A stretch of DNA of 64,000 nt from an uncultured Bacteroidales bacterium. Its GTDB lineage: Bacteria > Bacteroidota > Bacteroidia > Bacteroidales > Muribaculaceae. How positions within the stretch are numbered: position 1 is the first letter of the stretch; each line of letters starts with the position of its first letter. This document shows positions 35,560 through 45,530 of the stretch, in pieces. The position numbers were made by a program, and so were the translations under genes. The DNA lies in the NCBI GenBank assembly GCA_947072905.1, contig CAMTKF010000007.1, positions 1 through 64,000 on the forward strand, read 5' to 3'. Below the pieces are notes generated by a model. It was not told the DNA's origin. It searched no databases and worked only from the letters and a program-made list of their open reading frames with translations.

Positions 35560-37527
35560 ATGAGTGCAGCTTCTTCTGCCGGTTCAACTTCACTGAAACG
35601 AATTACATTAATGGGTCTGCTTGTCACCTTCGGAATAGTATTCGGTGACATAGGCACATCGCCTCTCTATGTGATGAAAGCCATAGTGAGGGCTAACACT
35701 TCTCTAACTCCCGATTATATATTGGGAGCGGTTTCATGCATATTCTGGACCCTCACCATACAGACATCCGTTAAATATGTGCTGATAGCTCTCCGTGCCG
35801 ACAACCACGGCGAGGGCGGCATACTGGCCTTGTATTCCCTTATAAAACGAAGTTCGCACAAGTGGATTTACGGGATAGCCGCCGTGGGTGCTGCCACACT
35901 CGTGGCCGACGGCGTCATAACCCCGGCCGTAACGGTGACATCGGCCGTAGAGGGCTTGCGCTCTTTGTCGCCCGACATCCCCGTGATACCAATAGTGCTG
36001 ACGGTTATAGCCCTGATATTTGTGATACAGGGACTTGGCACCAACAAGATAGGTAAATGGTTTGGCCCTGTGATGCTGCTGTGGTTCCTGTCGCTCGGTG
36101 TATTCGGCACGGTAAACATTGCTTCATATCCTGCCATATTGAAGTCTTTCAATCCCTACTACGCATATATGCTGCTAACGCATTATCCCGAATGGTTTCT
36201 GATACTGGGTGCGGTATTTCTGTGTACCACAGGTGCCGAAGCCTTGTACTCCGACCTGGGGCATTGCGGACGCAAGAACATCTCAGCGGCGTGGCTTATG
36301 GTAAAGATAATGCTTATGCTCAACTATCTGGGTCAGGGCGCATGGATAATCGCCAATCAGCAAGCCGCTACATCGGGCAATGTCAACCCCTTCTATGCCA
36401 TTGTGCCCGAATTTCTGCTTCCATTCGAGATCATACTTGCCACCATGGCAGCAATCATTGCCAGCCAGGCCCTGATCAGCGGTTCGTTCACCATATTCAG
36501 CGAGGCAATAAACCTGCGTTTCTGGCCGCGCCTGCGCATCAAGTATCCGTCGGTACTCAAGGGCCAGCTGTTCATCCCGGCCATCAATATATTCCTGTTC
36601 CTGGGCTGTGTAGTCACAGTGCTTCTCTTCAAGTCGTCCGACAATATGGAGGCGGCCTACGGTCTGGCAATCACCATCACCATGCTGATGACCACCTTCC
36701 TCCTTACAATATATCTGCTGCATAAGGGTATACCACGATGGATAGCCTTATTGTTCCTCATCATCTTCACGGCTATCGAAGGCACATTCTTCGCCGCCAA
36801 CCTCTTCAAGTTCATGCACGGCGGCTGGTATACCATAATCATTGCCGGCATGCTTGCCACAGTGATATTCGTATGGTACAACGGCGAGCGCGTGAGGGAA
36901 AGCTTCAAGGAATTTAACCGAATTTCTTCGTGCGTCGACATCATCACAGACATCGGCCGCGACAACACCATTGCCAAATATGCCTCAAATCTGGTGTTCA
37001 TAAGCCATGCCGAACAGCCCGGCCACGTGGAGAGCAAAATCATATACTCCATTGTCAACAAATCGCCCAAACGGGCTGACCACTACTGGTTCATGCGCAT
37101 CGTTCCCGACAATGCTCCCGAGACCCTCGAGTACCGGGTTGACGAAATCTACAATGGCAGTATCTACTGTATAAGCATCAAGCTCGGCTACAGGGTGCAA
37201 CCCAAACTCACTGTATATCTGCGACAGATAGTGGAGAACCTTGTGGCAGCCGGACAGCTCGACCTGCGCAGCTGCTATGAGCCATTGCGCAAACGCGACA
37301 TTCCGGGCGAATTCCACTTTGTAGTTATCCGTCGTCTGTTCTCGCCATCGAGCGTTTGCACCGGCAAGGTCCGATTCCTTATGAAGACTCACGGCTTCAT
37401 AGCGCGCCACACCATGAGCGATGTTGACGCATTCGGGCTCGATGTATGCAACCTCGCGGTAGAAAACGTGCCGCTGATTCTCAACAACGGCCCCCAACGC
37501 CGCATCACTCTCGCCGAAGACGCTTAA
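35560..37527 (+). CDS. kup: KUP family potassium uptake transporter
   Basis: GIVFGDIGTSPLYVMKAI; GTTGAEALYSDLGHCGRKNI-like motif; ~12 TM. Confidence 0.95.
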   Translation: MSAASSAGSTSLKRITLMGLLVTFGIVFGDIGTSPLYVMKAIVRANTSLTPDYILGAVSCIFWTLTIQTSVKYVLIALRADNHGEGGILALYSLIKRSSHKWIYGIAAVGAATLVADGVITPAVTVTSAVEGLRSLSPDIPVIPIVLTVIALIFVIQGLGTNKIGKWFGPVMLLWFLSLGVFGTVNIASYPAILKSFNPYYAYMLLTHYPEWFLILGAVFLCTTGAEALYSDLGHCGRKNISAAWLMVKIMLMLNYLGQGAWIIANQQAATSGNVNPFYAIVPEFLLPFEIILATMAAIIASQALISGSFTIFSEAINLRFWPRLRIKYPSVLKGQLFIPAINIFLFLGCVVTVLLFKSSDNMEAAYGLAITITMLMTTFLLTIYLLHKGIPRWIALLFLIIFTAIEGTFFAANLFKFMHGGWYTIIIAGMLATVIFVWYNGERVRESFKEFNRISSCVDIITDIGRDNTIAKYASNLVFISHAEQPGHVESKIIYSIVNKSPKRADHYWFMRIVPDNAPETLEYRVDEIYNGSIYCISIKLGYRVQPKLTVYLRQIVENLVAAGQLDLRSCYEPLRKRDIPGEFHFVVIRRLFSPSSVCTGKVRFLMKTHGFIARHTMSDVDAFGLDVCNLAVENVPLILNNGPQRRITLAEDA

Positions 37528-39332
37528 TCGTCGCAATAGTGGCGGAGTACCCGACGGTAAGAGTTGAAAATCTTGCTCTTGGAGATAAAGCCGTAGTAGT
37601 GGCCCGATTCGTCTACCACCGGCAGGTTCCACGCGCCGGTCTTGTCAAACTTGTGCATCACCGAGTCCATGCTCTCACCTATGAGCAGCTTCTGCGGCGG
37701 CATGGTCATGAACGATGCCACGTTCATCTTGCGGTACAGGTCGGGACGGAACATGATGTTGCGTATATCATCGAGCTGCACCACGCCCTGCAACTCGCCG
37801 GCGGCATTGAGCACCGGAAAGAGGTTGCGGTTTGAGCGCGAGATCACATCCACCATTTCCTTGAGGGTCATCTCGGGGCGCACGCTCAGAAATTCGGTTT
37901 CGATAACCGAGTCCATCTTAAGCAGCGTAAGCACGGTCTTGTCTTTCTGGTGGGTGAGCAGTTTGCCCTCCTTGGCCAGACGCATGGTGTAGATGGAGTA
38001 TGGCTCGAAAATCTTGATTGTGCCGTACGAAATGGTCGAAACTATGAGCAGGGGCAGGAAGAGCGAATATCCGCCGGTAAGCTCGGCCGTGAGGAAGATT
38101 GCCATAAGCGGAGCGTGCATTACGCCGCTCATCACTCCGGCCATGCCTATCAGCGCGAAGTTCTTGTTGGATATTACAAGGTCGAAGCCAAACATATTGA
38201 AGATATATGCAAAGAGGAATCCGGCCATGCAGCCTACATAGAGCGACGGCGCAAAAGTACCGCCCACACCTCCGGCACCATTGGTAGATGAGGTGGCAAA
38301 GGCTTTCATCAGCACTATCATGCCTATATACACCATGATGAACAATGGATTTGTGCCGTCGCCGTAAAATATCGAGCCGTCGACTATAGAACGTGCATCT
38401 CCGGCCAGCAGGCCCATTATGGAGTCGTAACCTTCGCCGTAGAGTGGCGGGAAAAAGAATATCAGTCCCGAGAGTATCACACAGCCAATGGATGTACGCA
38501 GCCAGGGATTTTTCTTGAATCTGCCGAAAAAGTTCTCCATCATGTTCATCACCCTGGTAAAGTAGAGCGAAACCAGTCCGCACACAATACCAAGTCCTAT
38601 GGCCAGGGGAATCTTGGCCACAGAGAAGTCCTCGCTCTGCACAAAGAAGAATTCAAACGAATATCCTGTGTACATGTAGGCAATTGTGGCCGACGTAATG
38701 GCCGAGATGAGCAGGGGCATCACCGACACGGTGGTGAGGTCGAGCATCAGCACCTCAAGGGTGAAAAGCATACCGGCAATGGGCGCCTTGAATATACCTG
38801 CTATACCGGCCGCGGCACCGCAGCCCACCAGTATCATCAGTATCTTGGGCGACATCCTGAACATAGAGCCGAGATTCGAGCCTATGGCCGAGCCTGTATA
38901 CACTATGGGACCCTCGGCACCCACCGAACCGCCAAAGCCTATGGTCACCGAGCTTGCCAGCAGCGAGGTGTACATATTGTGGCGCTTCAGTCGGCTCTTG
39001 TTCTGCGATATGGCCCACAGCACGCGAGTGACACCGTGGCTTATATTGTCCTTCACCACAAAGCGCACATACAGTGCGGTGATCACCACACCCAGCGTGG
39101 GCAACAGTATGTAGAGGTAGTTGCCCGAGTGTAGGTCGATGTGCGATGTGAGGGCATTAGATATGGTGTGTATCAAGAACTTGAGCAGCTGGGCGGCCAG
39201 ACCGCCGAATACGCCTACAAGCAATGCGAGAAATATAAGGAACGTGCGCTCCGAAATATGGTGCTCACGCCACACGATGAATCGCATCAGCAAGTCGTTC
39301 AACTTGTTATTGTGTATATATTTTTGCGACAT
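37524..39332 (-). CDS. CLC-family chloride channel with C-terminal CBS pair
   Basis: GGSVGAEGPIVYTGSAIGS; GAGGVGGTFAPSLYVGCMAG; CBS domains. Confidence 0.93.
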   Translation of the reverse strand: MSQKYIHNNKLNDLLMRFIVWREHHISERTFLIFLALLVGVFGGLAAQLLKFLIHTISNALTSHIDLHSGNYLYILLPTLGVVITALYVRFVVKDNISHGVTRVLWAISQNKSRLKRHNMYTSLLASSVTIGFGGSVGAEGPIVYTGSAIGSNLGSMFRMSPKILMILVGCGAAAGIAGIFKAPIAGMLFTLEVLMLDLTTVSVMPLLISAITSATIAYMYTGYSFEFFFVQSEDFSVAKIPLAIGLGIVCGLVSLYFTRVMNMMENFFGRFKKNPWLRTSIGCVILSGLIFFFPPLYGEGYDSIMGLLAGDARSIVDGSIFYGDGTNPLFIMVYIGMIVLMKAFATSSTNGAGGVGGTFAPSLYVGCMAGFLFAYIFNMFGFDLVISNKNFALIGMAGVMSGVMHAPLMAIFLTAELTGGYSLFLPLLIVSTISYGTIKIFEPYSIYTMRLAKEGKLLTHQKDKTVLTLLKMDSVIETEFLSVRPEMTLKEMVDVISRSNRNLFPVLNAAGELQGVVQLDDIRNIMFRPDLYRKMNVASFMTMPPQKLLIGESMDSVMHKFDKTGAWNLPVVDESGHYYGFISKSKIFNSYRRVLRHYCDD

Positions 39333-39345
39333 AAGTATGCAGTGG

Positions 39346-39484
39346 AAAATCGTTTATATTATATGCGCCGTCTTATGGACAGCAGATTCAATATGATGAA
39401 GAGGGAGCGTAGCCATAGCTAAGTGACCGATGAAGATGGTTGAAGATGCGTTCATAAGGCAAGCAGATGATATAAACTATTTTT
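39346..39484 (+). repeat. Palindromic element copy E (core GATGAAGAGGGA-GCGTAG-ccatag-CTAAGT-GACCGATGAAG)
   Basis: Outer inverted repeat 39346-39377 / 39453-39484 plus conserved core. Confidence 0.7.
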
Positions 39485-39498
39485 CATTGATTACTTAA

Positions 39499-40896
39499 TT
39501 ATAAGCCTTTTCCGCCGGCAATGGTGCTGACGGTATGAAACAGGATTTTAAGGTCCACTCCCAACGATACATTCTCTATATATATGAGGTCGTAGGCCAG
39601 ACGCTCTATCATCTCGTCGACATTTGAGGCATAGCCATACTTGACCATTCCGAGCGATGTGACACCGGGGCGAACCTGATGAATCAACGAATAATACGGC
39701 ACCCGCTCCACTATGCGGTCGATGAAGTATTCGCGCTCGGGACGCGGCCCCACCAGCGACATCTCGCCCTTGAGCACATTCCAGAACTGCGGAATCTCGT
39801 CGAGTCTGTACTTGCGCAGGAATGCTCCCGTGCGGGTGATGCGCGGGTCGTCCTTGTGGCTCAGAGCAGGGCCGTCGATCTCGGCGCAGTCTACCATGGT
39901 GCGGAATTTGATTATCTTGAACGGTCGTTTGTGCAGCCCTATGCGCTCCTGACGGTAGAACACCGGTCCGGGCGAATCAAGCTTCACCATCAGCGATATT
40001 ACGGCATAGACCGGCGACAGAACTATCAGTGCCAGCCCGGAGAAGATGATGTCAGACAAACGCTTCAGATTGATTGTAGAATCGGGGATATTGGCGTTGG
40101 TGATATTCATCAGCGGCTCGCCGGTGATGCTGGTGAGCCTTGTGCGCGATGTTATCAGCTGATACAGGTCGAGCGACAGAAACAAGTCGAGTCCCTTCTT
40201 ATACAGCCGTGTTATCAGAGCCATTGTAGCCTGCATGCCCTGCGGATGCGGTGTGATTATAATACGCTCGGGGTCAAGCTCGTCGATGGCGGCACTGATG
40301 GCTGCATCGTCGGCATACGGACTCAGCTCGCCCACTATGTTGAACTGCGGTATCTCGGCCAGATTGCCTGCCGTGAGCTTGCGACGCATGGCTGCGGTCT
40401 GCTCGGGCGTACCTACAATTACAGAACGGTATATGCCCGGCGAGTGCAACAAGGCTCTGCGTCTGAACAGATTGATGACCGTGCGGCCCAGGAATGGCAG
40501 GAACGACATACACGCCCACAGTACCAGCAGCAGCTCGTAGTTGTGTATGCGGCGGGGCAGATAGTCGTTTATCAGCGTTACAAAATATATAATTAGCGTG
40601 GTTATCAGCCCTATCGACAGGCTGTTGCGCAGGTCGTCAAGACGGCTTTTAACCAGCACGTTGTTGTAATAGCCCGATACAGCATAGAGCAGCACGTTAA
40701 GCACCGGGTACAGCACAAGGCCGGCAAGCACATGGCTGTCGAAGAGCCATTGCTCAAAGGGCCGCAGCTCCATCTCGGCCGGGGTAAACACGTAGCGCAC
40801 GTATGTAAATACAATTACACCGGCCAGCGACAGCAGATAGTCGCTGCCCACATAAACCATGCGTAATTTGGTGTTTGCGTTTACCTTTCGTGACAC
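39499..40896 (-). CDS. Undecaprenyl-phosphate sugar phosphotransferase (WcaJ/exopolysaccharide sugar transferase family)
   Basis: KLDSPGPVFYRQERIGLHKRPFKIIKFRTM; LDEIPQFWNVLKGEMSLVGPRPERE. Confidence 0.93.
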   Translation of the reverse strand: MSRKVNANTKLRMVYVGSDYLLSLAGVIVFTYVRYVFTPAEMELRPFEQWLFDSHVLAGLVLYPVLNVLLYAVSGYYNNVLVKSRLDDLRNSLSIGLITTLIIYFVTLINDYLPRRIHNYELLLVLWACMSFLPFLGRTVINLFRRRALLHSPGIYRSVIVGTPEQTAAMRRKLTAGNLAEIPQFNIVGELSPYADDAAISAAIDELDPERIIITPHPQGMQATMALITRLYKKGLDLFLSLDLYQLITSRTRLTSITGEPLMNITNANIPDSTINLKRLSDIIFSGLALIVLSPVYAVISLMVKLDSPGPVFYRQERIGLHKRPFKIIKFRTMVDCAEIDGPALSHKDDPRITRTGAFLRKYRLDEIPQFWNVLKGEMSLVGPRPEREYFIDRIVERVPYYSLIHQVRPGVTSLGMVKYGYASNVDEMIERLAYDLIYIENVSLGVDLKILFHTVSTIAGGKGL

Positions 40897-40933
40897 GTTT
40901 TGATGCTTAATGGGTGTTAAGGATGGAGAGTGA

Positions 40934-41521
40934 CTATTTCCGTATAATTTTGAACAGTCCGCCCGTCGAAATCTTGATTATTGACGAAGCCTTGGCTGCC
41001 GGAGCCTCATCGCGGCGCGAGGTGCATACGTAGTCAACGGCATCCTTTATTTCCTGAGAAATAGAGTCGAAATCAAGCGGCGAGGGCTCACCGCTCACAT
41101 TGGCCGAGGTAGATACCAACGGTCCGCGGAAAGCATTGCACAGTGCCGCCGAGAAAGTCTCGCGGGTAAGGCGCACGCCTATGCTGCCGTCCTCGGCAAG
41201 CAGATTTGGAGCCACCCCCCTGCCACGGTCGAATATCACGGTGACAGGATCCACGGCCACATCAATCAGCTGCTCTGCCACCTCGGGTACTTCCTCTACC
41301 GTAGCATCGAGCATGGCCATGGAACCCACCAGTGTAATCAGAGCTTTGGAATCGGCGCGGCACTTGATTTCATATACACGTTTTACGGCCTCGGCATTGC
41401 GGGCATCGCAACCGATACCCCAAATGGTGTCGGTAGGATACAGTATCACACCTCCGCGGCGAAGCACTTCCACCGCACGGCCTATATCCTGACGCATGGA
41501 GTCGTCGAGCTGAATTTTCAT
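40934..41521 (-). CDS. tsaC: L-threonylcarbamoyladenylate synthase (Sua5/YciO/TsaC)
   Basis: GGVILYPTDTIWGIGCDARN; DGSIGVRLT; STSANVSGEPSP. Confidence 0.92.
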   Translation of the reverse strand: MKIQLDDSMRQDIGRAVEVLRRGGVILYPTDTIWGIGCDARNAEAVKRVYEIKCRADSKALITLVGSMAMLDATVEEVPEVAEQLIDVAVDPVTVIFDRGRGVAPNLLAEDGSIGVRLTRETFSAALCNAFRGPLVSTSANVSGEPSPLDFDSISQEIKDAVDYVCTSRRDEAPAAKASSIIKISTGGLFKIIRK

Positions 41522-42213
41522 AAGAGCGATTTGGGTTTTGTTGCCTGAAATTCTTTGAGATACAGAGGTGTGGAATATGCGAGGTCAATAAATTCGCGAC
41601 GGGCAAAGTCGCGCTCGGCCAGCGCCACCATATCCACAGCCAGGGGCACAACATCGGGCACGAACACCGCATTAGGCGCTTTGATTACATCGGCTGCCTT
41701 GGCCGAACCGTCGCCGAAAAACAGCACCTGACGACCCGTAGCCAGCAGCTCAGAGTATGAATCGGCGTCAAGAATCAGCGGTCCGGGAGTCATGAGTTCA
41801 TTCAGGCCGAAATCGTATGCGGCGGTAAACACTTCCATACGGCGGGCATCAATCATGGGTACCAGTATCGACTCAGGGTCCACATCATCGGTGGAGAACA
41901 TGACACGTGTAGCCATCAGTTCGAGGGTATTGATTCCTATCAAGGGTATATCGAGGGCGTATGCCAGACCCTTGGCCTCGCTGAGCCCGATACGCAGGCC
42001 GGTGTAGCTGCCCGGGCCAAGGCTCACGGCTACGGCATCGAGCTTAAGCTCACGTTCCGCGATGAAATCAAGACATTTCTTAATAAATCCACTTAGCAAC
42101 GCAGCATGATTGCGACCGTTGAAATCCTCATCATGACACAGAATCATGCCCTCGGCAGTCACGGCCGCCGAACATACGGCAGTGGTGGTATCAATATTTA
42201 AAATTACAGCCAT
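41518..42213 (-). CDS. tsaB: tRNA threonylcarbamoyladenosine biosynthesis protein TsaB
   Basis: ILNIDTTTAVCSAAV; VSLGPGSYTGLRIGLSEAKGLAYALDIPLIGINTLE. Confidence 0.95.
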   Translation of the reverse strand: MAVILNIDTTTAVCSAAVTAEGMILCHDEDFNGRNHAALLSGFIKKCLDFIAERELKLDAVAVSLGPGSYTGLRIGLSEAKGLAYALDIPLIGINTLELMATRVMFSTDDVDPESILVPMIDARRMEVFTAAYDFGLNELMTPGPLILDADSYSELLATGRQVLFFGDGSAKAADVIKAPNAVFVPDVVPLAVDMVALAERDFARREFIDLAYSTPLYLKEFQATKPKSLL

Positions 42214-42286
42214 ATTTTGTTTAATAAGCTCTTAAGGCATATTTATGGCAAATTTAAGCAATTTTTCTCAAATAGTAAAATAAGAA

Positions 42287-43756
42287 TCAGAACTGAAAGT
42301 AGATGAACGGCATCACATCAGAGCTGCGCAGCTCCACGACGCACTGTATGGTGATCAGAAACAGCAGCAGTTTCACTATCCAGGGGGTGCGTACAAACCA
42401 CATCGCGGCCCTGTTCCAGAAACTGGCCGGCAGACAGTGCGATATTACTATAAGGGCCATCAGTATCAGCCACAGCGTGCGGGCTGCTGCAAATGGCACC
42501 GCATAAGCTATGTCGAAATCGGTAAACACGCGCCCTATTATAGTAATTGCCGCCGAGGCGCTGTCGGCTCTGAAAAACACCCACAGCGCGGCCACAAAGC
42601 TCATTGTAACCAACCAGCACAGAGCCTTTACCGGCCATGAATTGCCCAGACGGTCCATATATGGCTTGCCGGCCTTATGCACCGCAAGACCTGCGCCGTG
42701 CATCGCTCCCCAGAATACAAACCGCCAGGCCGCCCCGTGCCACAGGCCGCCTATGAGCATGGTGGCGAAGTTGTTGACGTATGTGCGGGCAGTGCCGCGG
42801 CGGTTGCCTCCGAGCGGAATGTAAACGTAGTCCCTTAGCCACATCGACAGCGATATATGCCAGCGGCGCCAAAAGTCGGTAAGATTTTGCGATTTATACG
42901 GAAAGTTGAAATTTCGGGCAAGTCTGAATCCCATTATCAGGGCTATGCCTATGGCCATGTCTGAATAACCCGAGAAGTCGCAGTAAATCTGCATAGTATA
43001 GCCTATTATGCCCATCAGGGTCTCGAACCCTGAATAAGCTCCCGGGCTGTCGAATATAAGATCGTTGTACTGAGCTATGTAGTCGGCGATTATGGCTTTT
43101 TTTATTACTCCGAGCATTATCATCCACAGTCCCACCCATATCTCGCGACGCGTGGCATGGTGCGGTTTTTCGAGCTGTGGCAGGAAATAGTCGGCCCTTA
43201 CAATGGGGCCGGCAACCAATGCCGGAAAAAATGATAGGAAAAACGCATACTCGAGCCAGGTGGATGTAGGCGCCACCCTACCCTTGTACACATCTATTAT
43301 ATAGGATATTGACTGGAATGTATAGAACGATATGCCTACCGGAAGTATGAGGTCGAGCGGCTGAAAATTGCCGGCCACCATGGCGTTGATATTCCACAGA
43401 AAGAAGTTGGCATACTTGAAGTATCCGAGTATGCCGAGCGATGTAGCCAGCGATATGCCTGCACACAGCCGCCGGGCACCGCGCGTATGCAGCCGCACCA
43501 GCAGCCTCGACAAGCCCCAGTCTACAAGCGAGGTCATCAACAGCAGCAGTACAAACAATCCGCTGGATTTGTAATAGAAGTACAGGCTGAAGGCCACCAC
43601 AAAAGCCAGCATCTGCAGACGACGCCCCCTGAGCATCGCATATACGGGCAGAAACACCATGAACAGCGCCCAGAACGTGCCCGATGAAAACAACATCGGT
43701 TCGCCCGGCGAGTACGACAGGTGATGACCTATATTATGCAGAAACTCAGTAAGCAT
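42287..43756 (-). CDS. MBOAT family O-acyltransferase (AlgI-like)
   Basis: LPVGISFYTFQSISYIIDVYKG; FWRRWHISLSMWLRDYVYIPLGGNRRG; IGGLWHGAAWRF. Confidence 0.95.
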   Translation of the reverse strand: MLTEFLHNIGHHLSYSPGEPMLFSSGTFWALFMVFLPVYAMLRGRRLQMLAFVVAFSLYFYYKSSGLFVLLLLMTSLVDWGLSRLLVRLHTRGARRLCAGISLATSLGILGYFKYANFFLWNINAMVAGNFQPLDLILPVGISFYTFQSISYIIDVYKGRVAPTSTWLEYAFFLSFFPALVAGPIVRADYFLPQLEKPHHATRREIWVGLWMIMLGVIKKAIIADYIAQYNDLIFDSPGAYSGFETLMGIIGYTMQIYCDFSGYSDMAIGIALIMGFRLARNFNFPYKSQNLTDFWRRWHISLSMWLRDYVYIPLGGNRRGTARTYVNNFATMLIGGLWHGAAWRFVFWGAMHGAGLAVHKAGKPYMDRLGNSWPVKALCWLVTMSFVAALWVFFRADSASAAITIIGRVFTDFDIAYAVPFAAARTLWLILMALIVISHCLPASFWNRAAMWFVRTPWIVKLLLFLITIQCVVELRSSDVMPFIYFQF

Positions 43757-43771
43757 ATATGATGAATATGG

Positions 43772-44587
43772 TTATTGCTCTCCGGGCTGATGTACAAATA
43801 CCCTGTGCGCTTTGTCGCTTTTCTTGGCGGGGATTTCGAGCCTTATGGGATGGGCGCAGTCGGTTGCCATCCACCTCACCACCGAGTCCATCCATTGCGC
43901 GGCCGACTCGCGGGTAGGATGAGCGCCATCCTTGCCGCGGCTGAAGGTCATGCCGTTGCTCATGAAAAACGCACCCGGCGCGGTGTTGGCCGATATAAGT
44001 TCATTTATGCCGGTGTCGGGTTTCCAATTGGGCGGGCCTATCCATACGTAGGGTATATCGCCTATCTCGCTTACGATGGTCTTTACGTGCTTGTCGCGCT
44101 TGGCGGCTATATCCTTCACAAACAATTCGTTTGCTCCAAGACAGATAAACAGATAGTCGGGATTGAGCCGCTGAATATAGCTCTTGAGCTTGCCCGATTT
44201 ACCCCATATTTCTGATGTAGAGCTGTACCAGATCACGGCATACAGCTTATGGCCGTTGTGGCGGGCGTATGCGGCCAGTCGCGGATAAAGACCGTCGAGC
44301 ATAGAGTCGCCAATAAACAGAATGGTCTTTGAGGCGGTATCTACAGGAACAACCATACGTGCTGAATCCTGCGGCAATACGCTGTCGTTTAGCATAGCTC
44401 CGGCATGAATCTCGGGCGCGGCCGGAAGCTTACCTTCATCAGCGGTTTTTGAAAACGCAGCCACTATACCCGAATCCTTCAGCTCATAGCCAAATAGAGA
44501 CACGGGGCTGTGGACCGAAACCGCCACCACCGCAGCAAAGGCTACGGCAAGCAGTGTCCAAAGCGGCAGGTAATTTTTCCATTTCAT
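43772..44587 (-). CDS. SGNH/GDSL-type (DUF459-like) secreted hydrolase, partner of MBOAT
   Basis: ILFIGDSMLDGLYPRL; DYLFICLGANELF; DGAHPTRESAAQWMD. Confidence 0.8.
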   Translation of the reverse strand: MKWKNYLPLWTLLAVAFAAVVAVSVHSPVSLFGYELKDSGIVAAFSKTADEGKLPAAPEIHAGAMLNDSVLPQDSARMVVPVDTASKTILFIGDSMLDGLYPRLAAYARHNGHKLYAVIWYSSTSEIWGKSGKLKSYIQRLNPDYLFICLGANELFVKDIAAKRDKHVKTIVSEIGDIPYVWIGPPNWKPDTGINELISANTAPGAFFMSNGMTFSRGKDGAHPTRESAAQWMDSVVRWMATDCAHPIRLEIPAKKSDKAHRVFVHQPGEQ

Positions 44588-45096
44588 AGGCTAACCACCA
44601 TGTATTCGCCCGAACGACCCGGCCCCACATGGTAAACCTGCAGGCTGAATCCGTCTTCGGCCGCCGGACCCGATATGGGATGGCCCGGACTTTCAAAAAT
44701 GTAATAGCGGCTGTGACACTTTGGACACTCGGCCTCATTGTTCTCATTGACAAACACCCTTACGTCTGAGCGGCATTCTACAGGACATGCCAGGTCGTAG
44801 GCCACGGGCTGTGCCGTATAGGTGGTGCAAAGCAGTATGCCGCCAAGGCCGGTGCTCGACATAGCCGTGTAGGGGAATCCGGCGGGCAACTTTTCCTGCA
44901 ATATGAAGCGTTTGTGCTGTCCGGCACCGCTCACGCCGTAGAAGTTCCAGTCGCCTACGGTGAGGAATGTTACATTGACGTATGCCACATGCAGGCGGTG
45001 ACTGTCTATATGGTGACAAGAATAAGACGCCATGGCAAGTGTTATAAAAACAGATGCCACGGCGAATAGTCGTATTAAAGGAGAGAAGAATTTCAT
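44584..45096 (-). CDS. Secreted Rieske-like / cysteine-rich protein
   Basis: ACPVECRSDVRVFVNENNEAECPKCHSRYYIFESPGHPISGPA. Confidence 0.5.
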   Translation of the reverse strand: MKFFSPLIRLFAVASVFITLAMASYSCHHIDSHRLHVAYVNVTFLTVGDWNFYGVSGAGQHKRFILQEKLPAGFPYTAMSSTGLGGILLCTTYTAQPVAYDLACPVECRSDVRVFVNENNEAECPKCHSRYYIFESPGHPISGPAAEDGFSLQVYHVGPGRSGEYMVVSL

Positions 45097-45114
45097 AAGT
45101 AAGTAATTACTTAA

Positions 45115-45528
45115 TTATAAAAGTCGTCCCATCAGGCCGCCAAACTGATCAACAGCCTTCTGCAGGGAACCGCCAACCATAGACTTGAGGAAGGGCGGAA
45201 TGTCTACATCCATAGCTGCGGTAAGTTCTGTGGAGTCGGCCGACAGAGCATTCAGGTTGATGAGCAGATCCATCTTGGCCGGGGCATTCACGGCAGTAAA
45301 TACCACACGCTCGGGGCTGCGCTCGGTGATTTTGAGCGTGATGTTGCCCACCTGCTGTGTCTTGAGGATTATAGAATCCTGAGTCAGCTCCACATCCCCG
45401 ATTTTGGCACGCTCGTCGGCAGGCACCTTGTCGATTACTGCCTGAAGGCGTGTGAGGTCAGAGAACTTGTCGAGTATAGTATCAACGGCTGAGTTGATTA
45501 CAACCGGCTTTGAAGTGAATGTCACCAT
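45115..45528 (-). CDS. SRPBCC family protein
   Basis: Small START/polyketide-cyclase-like ORF preceding (upstream of it) pyrE in operon order. Confidence 0.6.
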   Translation of the reverse strand: MVTFTSKPVVINSAVDTILDKFSDLTRLQAVIDKVPADERAKIGDVELTQDSIILKTQQVGNITLKITERSPERVVFTAVNAPAKMDLLINLNALSADSTELTAAMDVDIPPFLKSMVGGSLQKAVDQFGGLMGRLL

Positions 45529-45530
45529 TA

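Noticed and set aside
37524-37527. Overlapping stop codons of kup and the CLC channel as a regulatory feature
   Set aside because: A 4-bp TTAA stop-stop overlap of convergent genes is common and needs no special explanation.
39679-40596. 305-aa plus-strand ORF opposite the sugar transferase
   Set aside because: Antisense shadow of a confident CDS; no recognisable domain.
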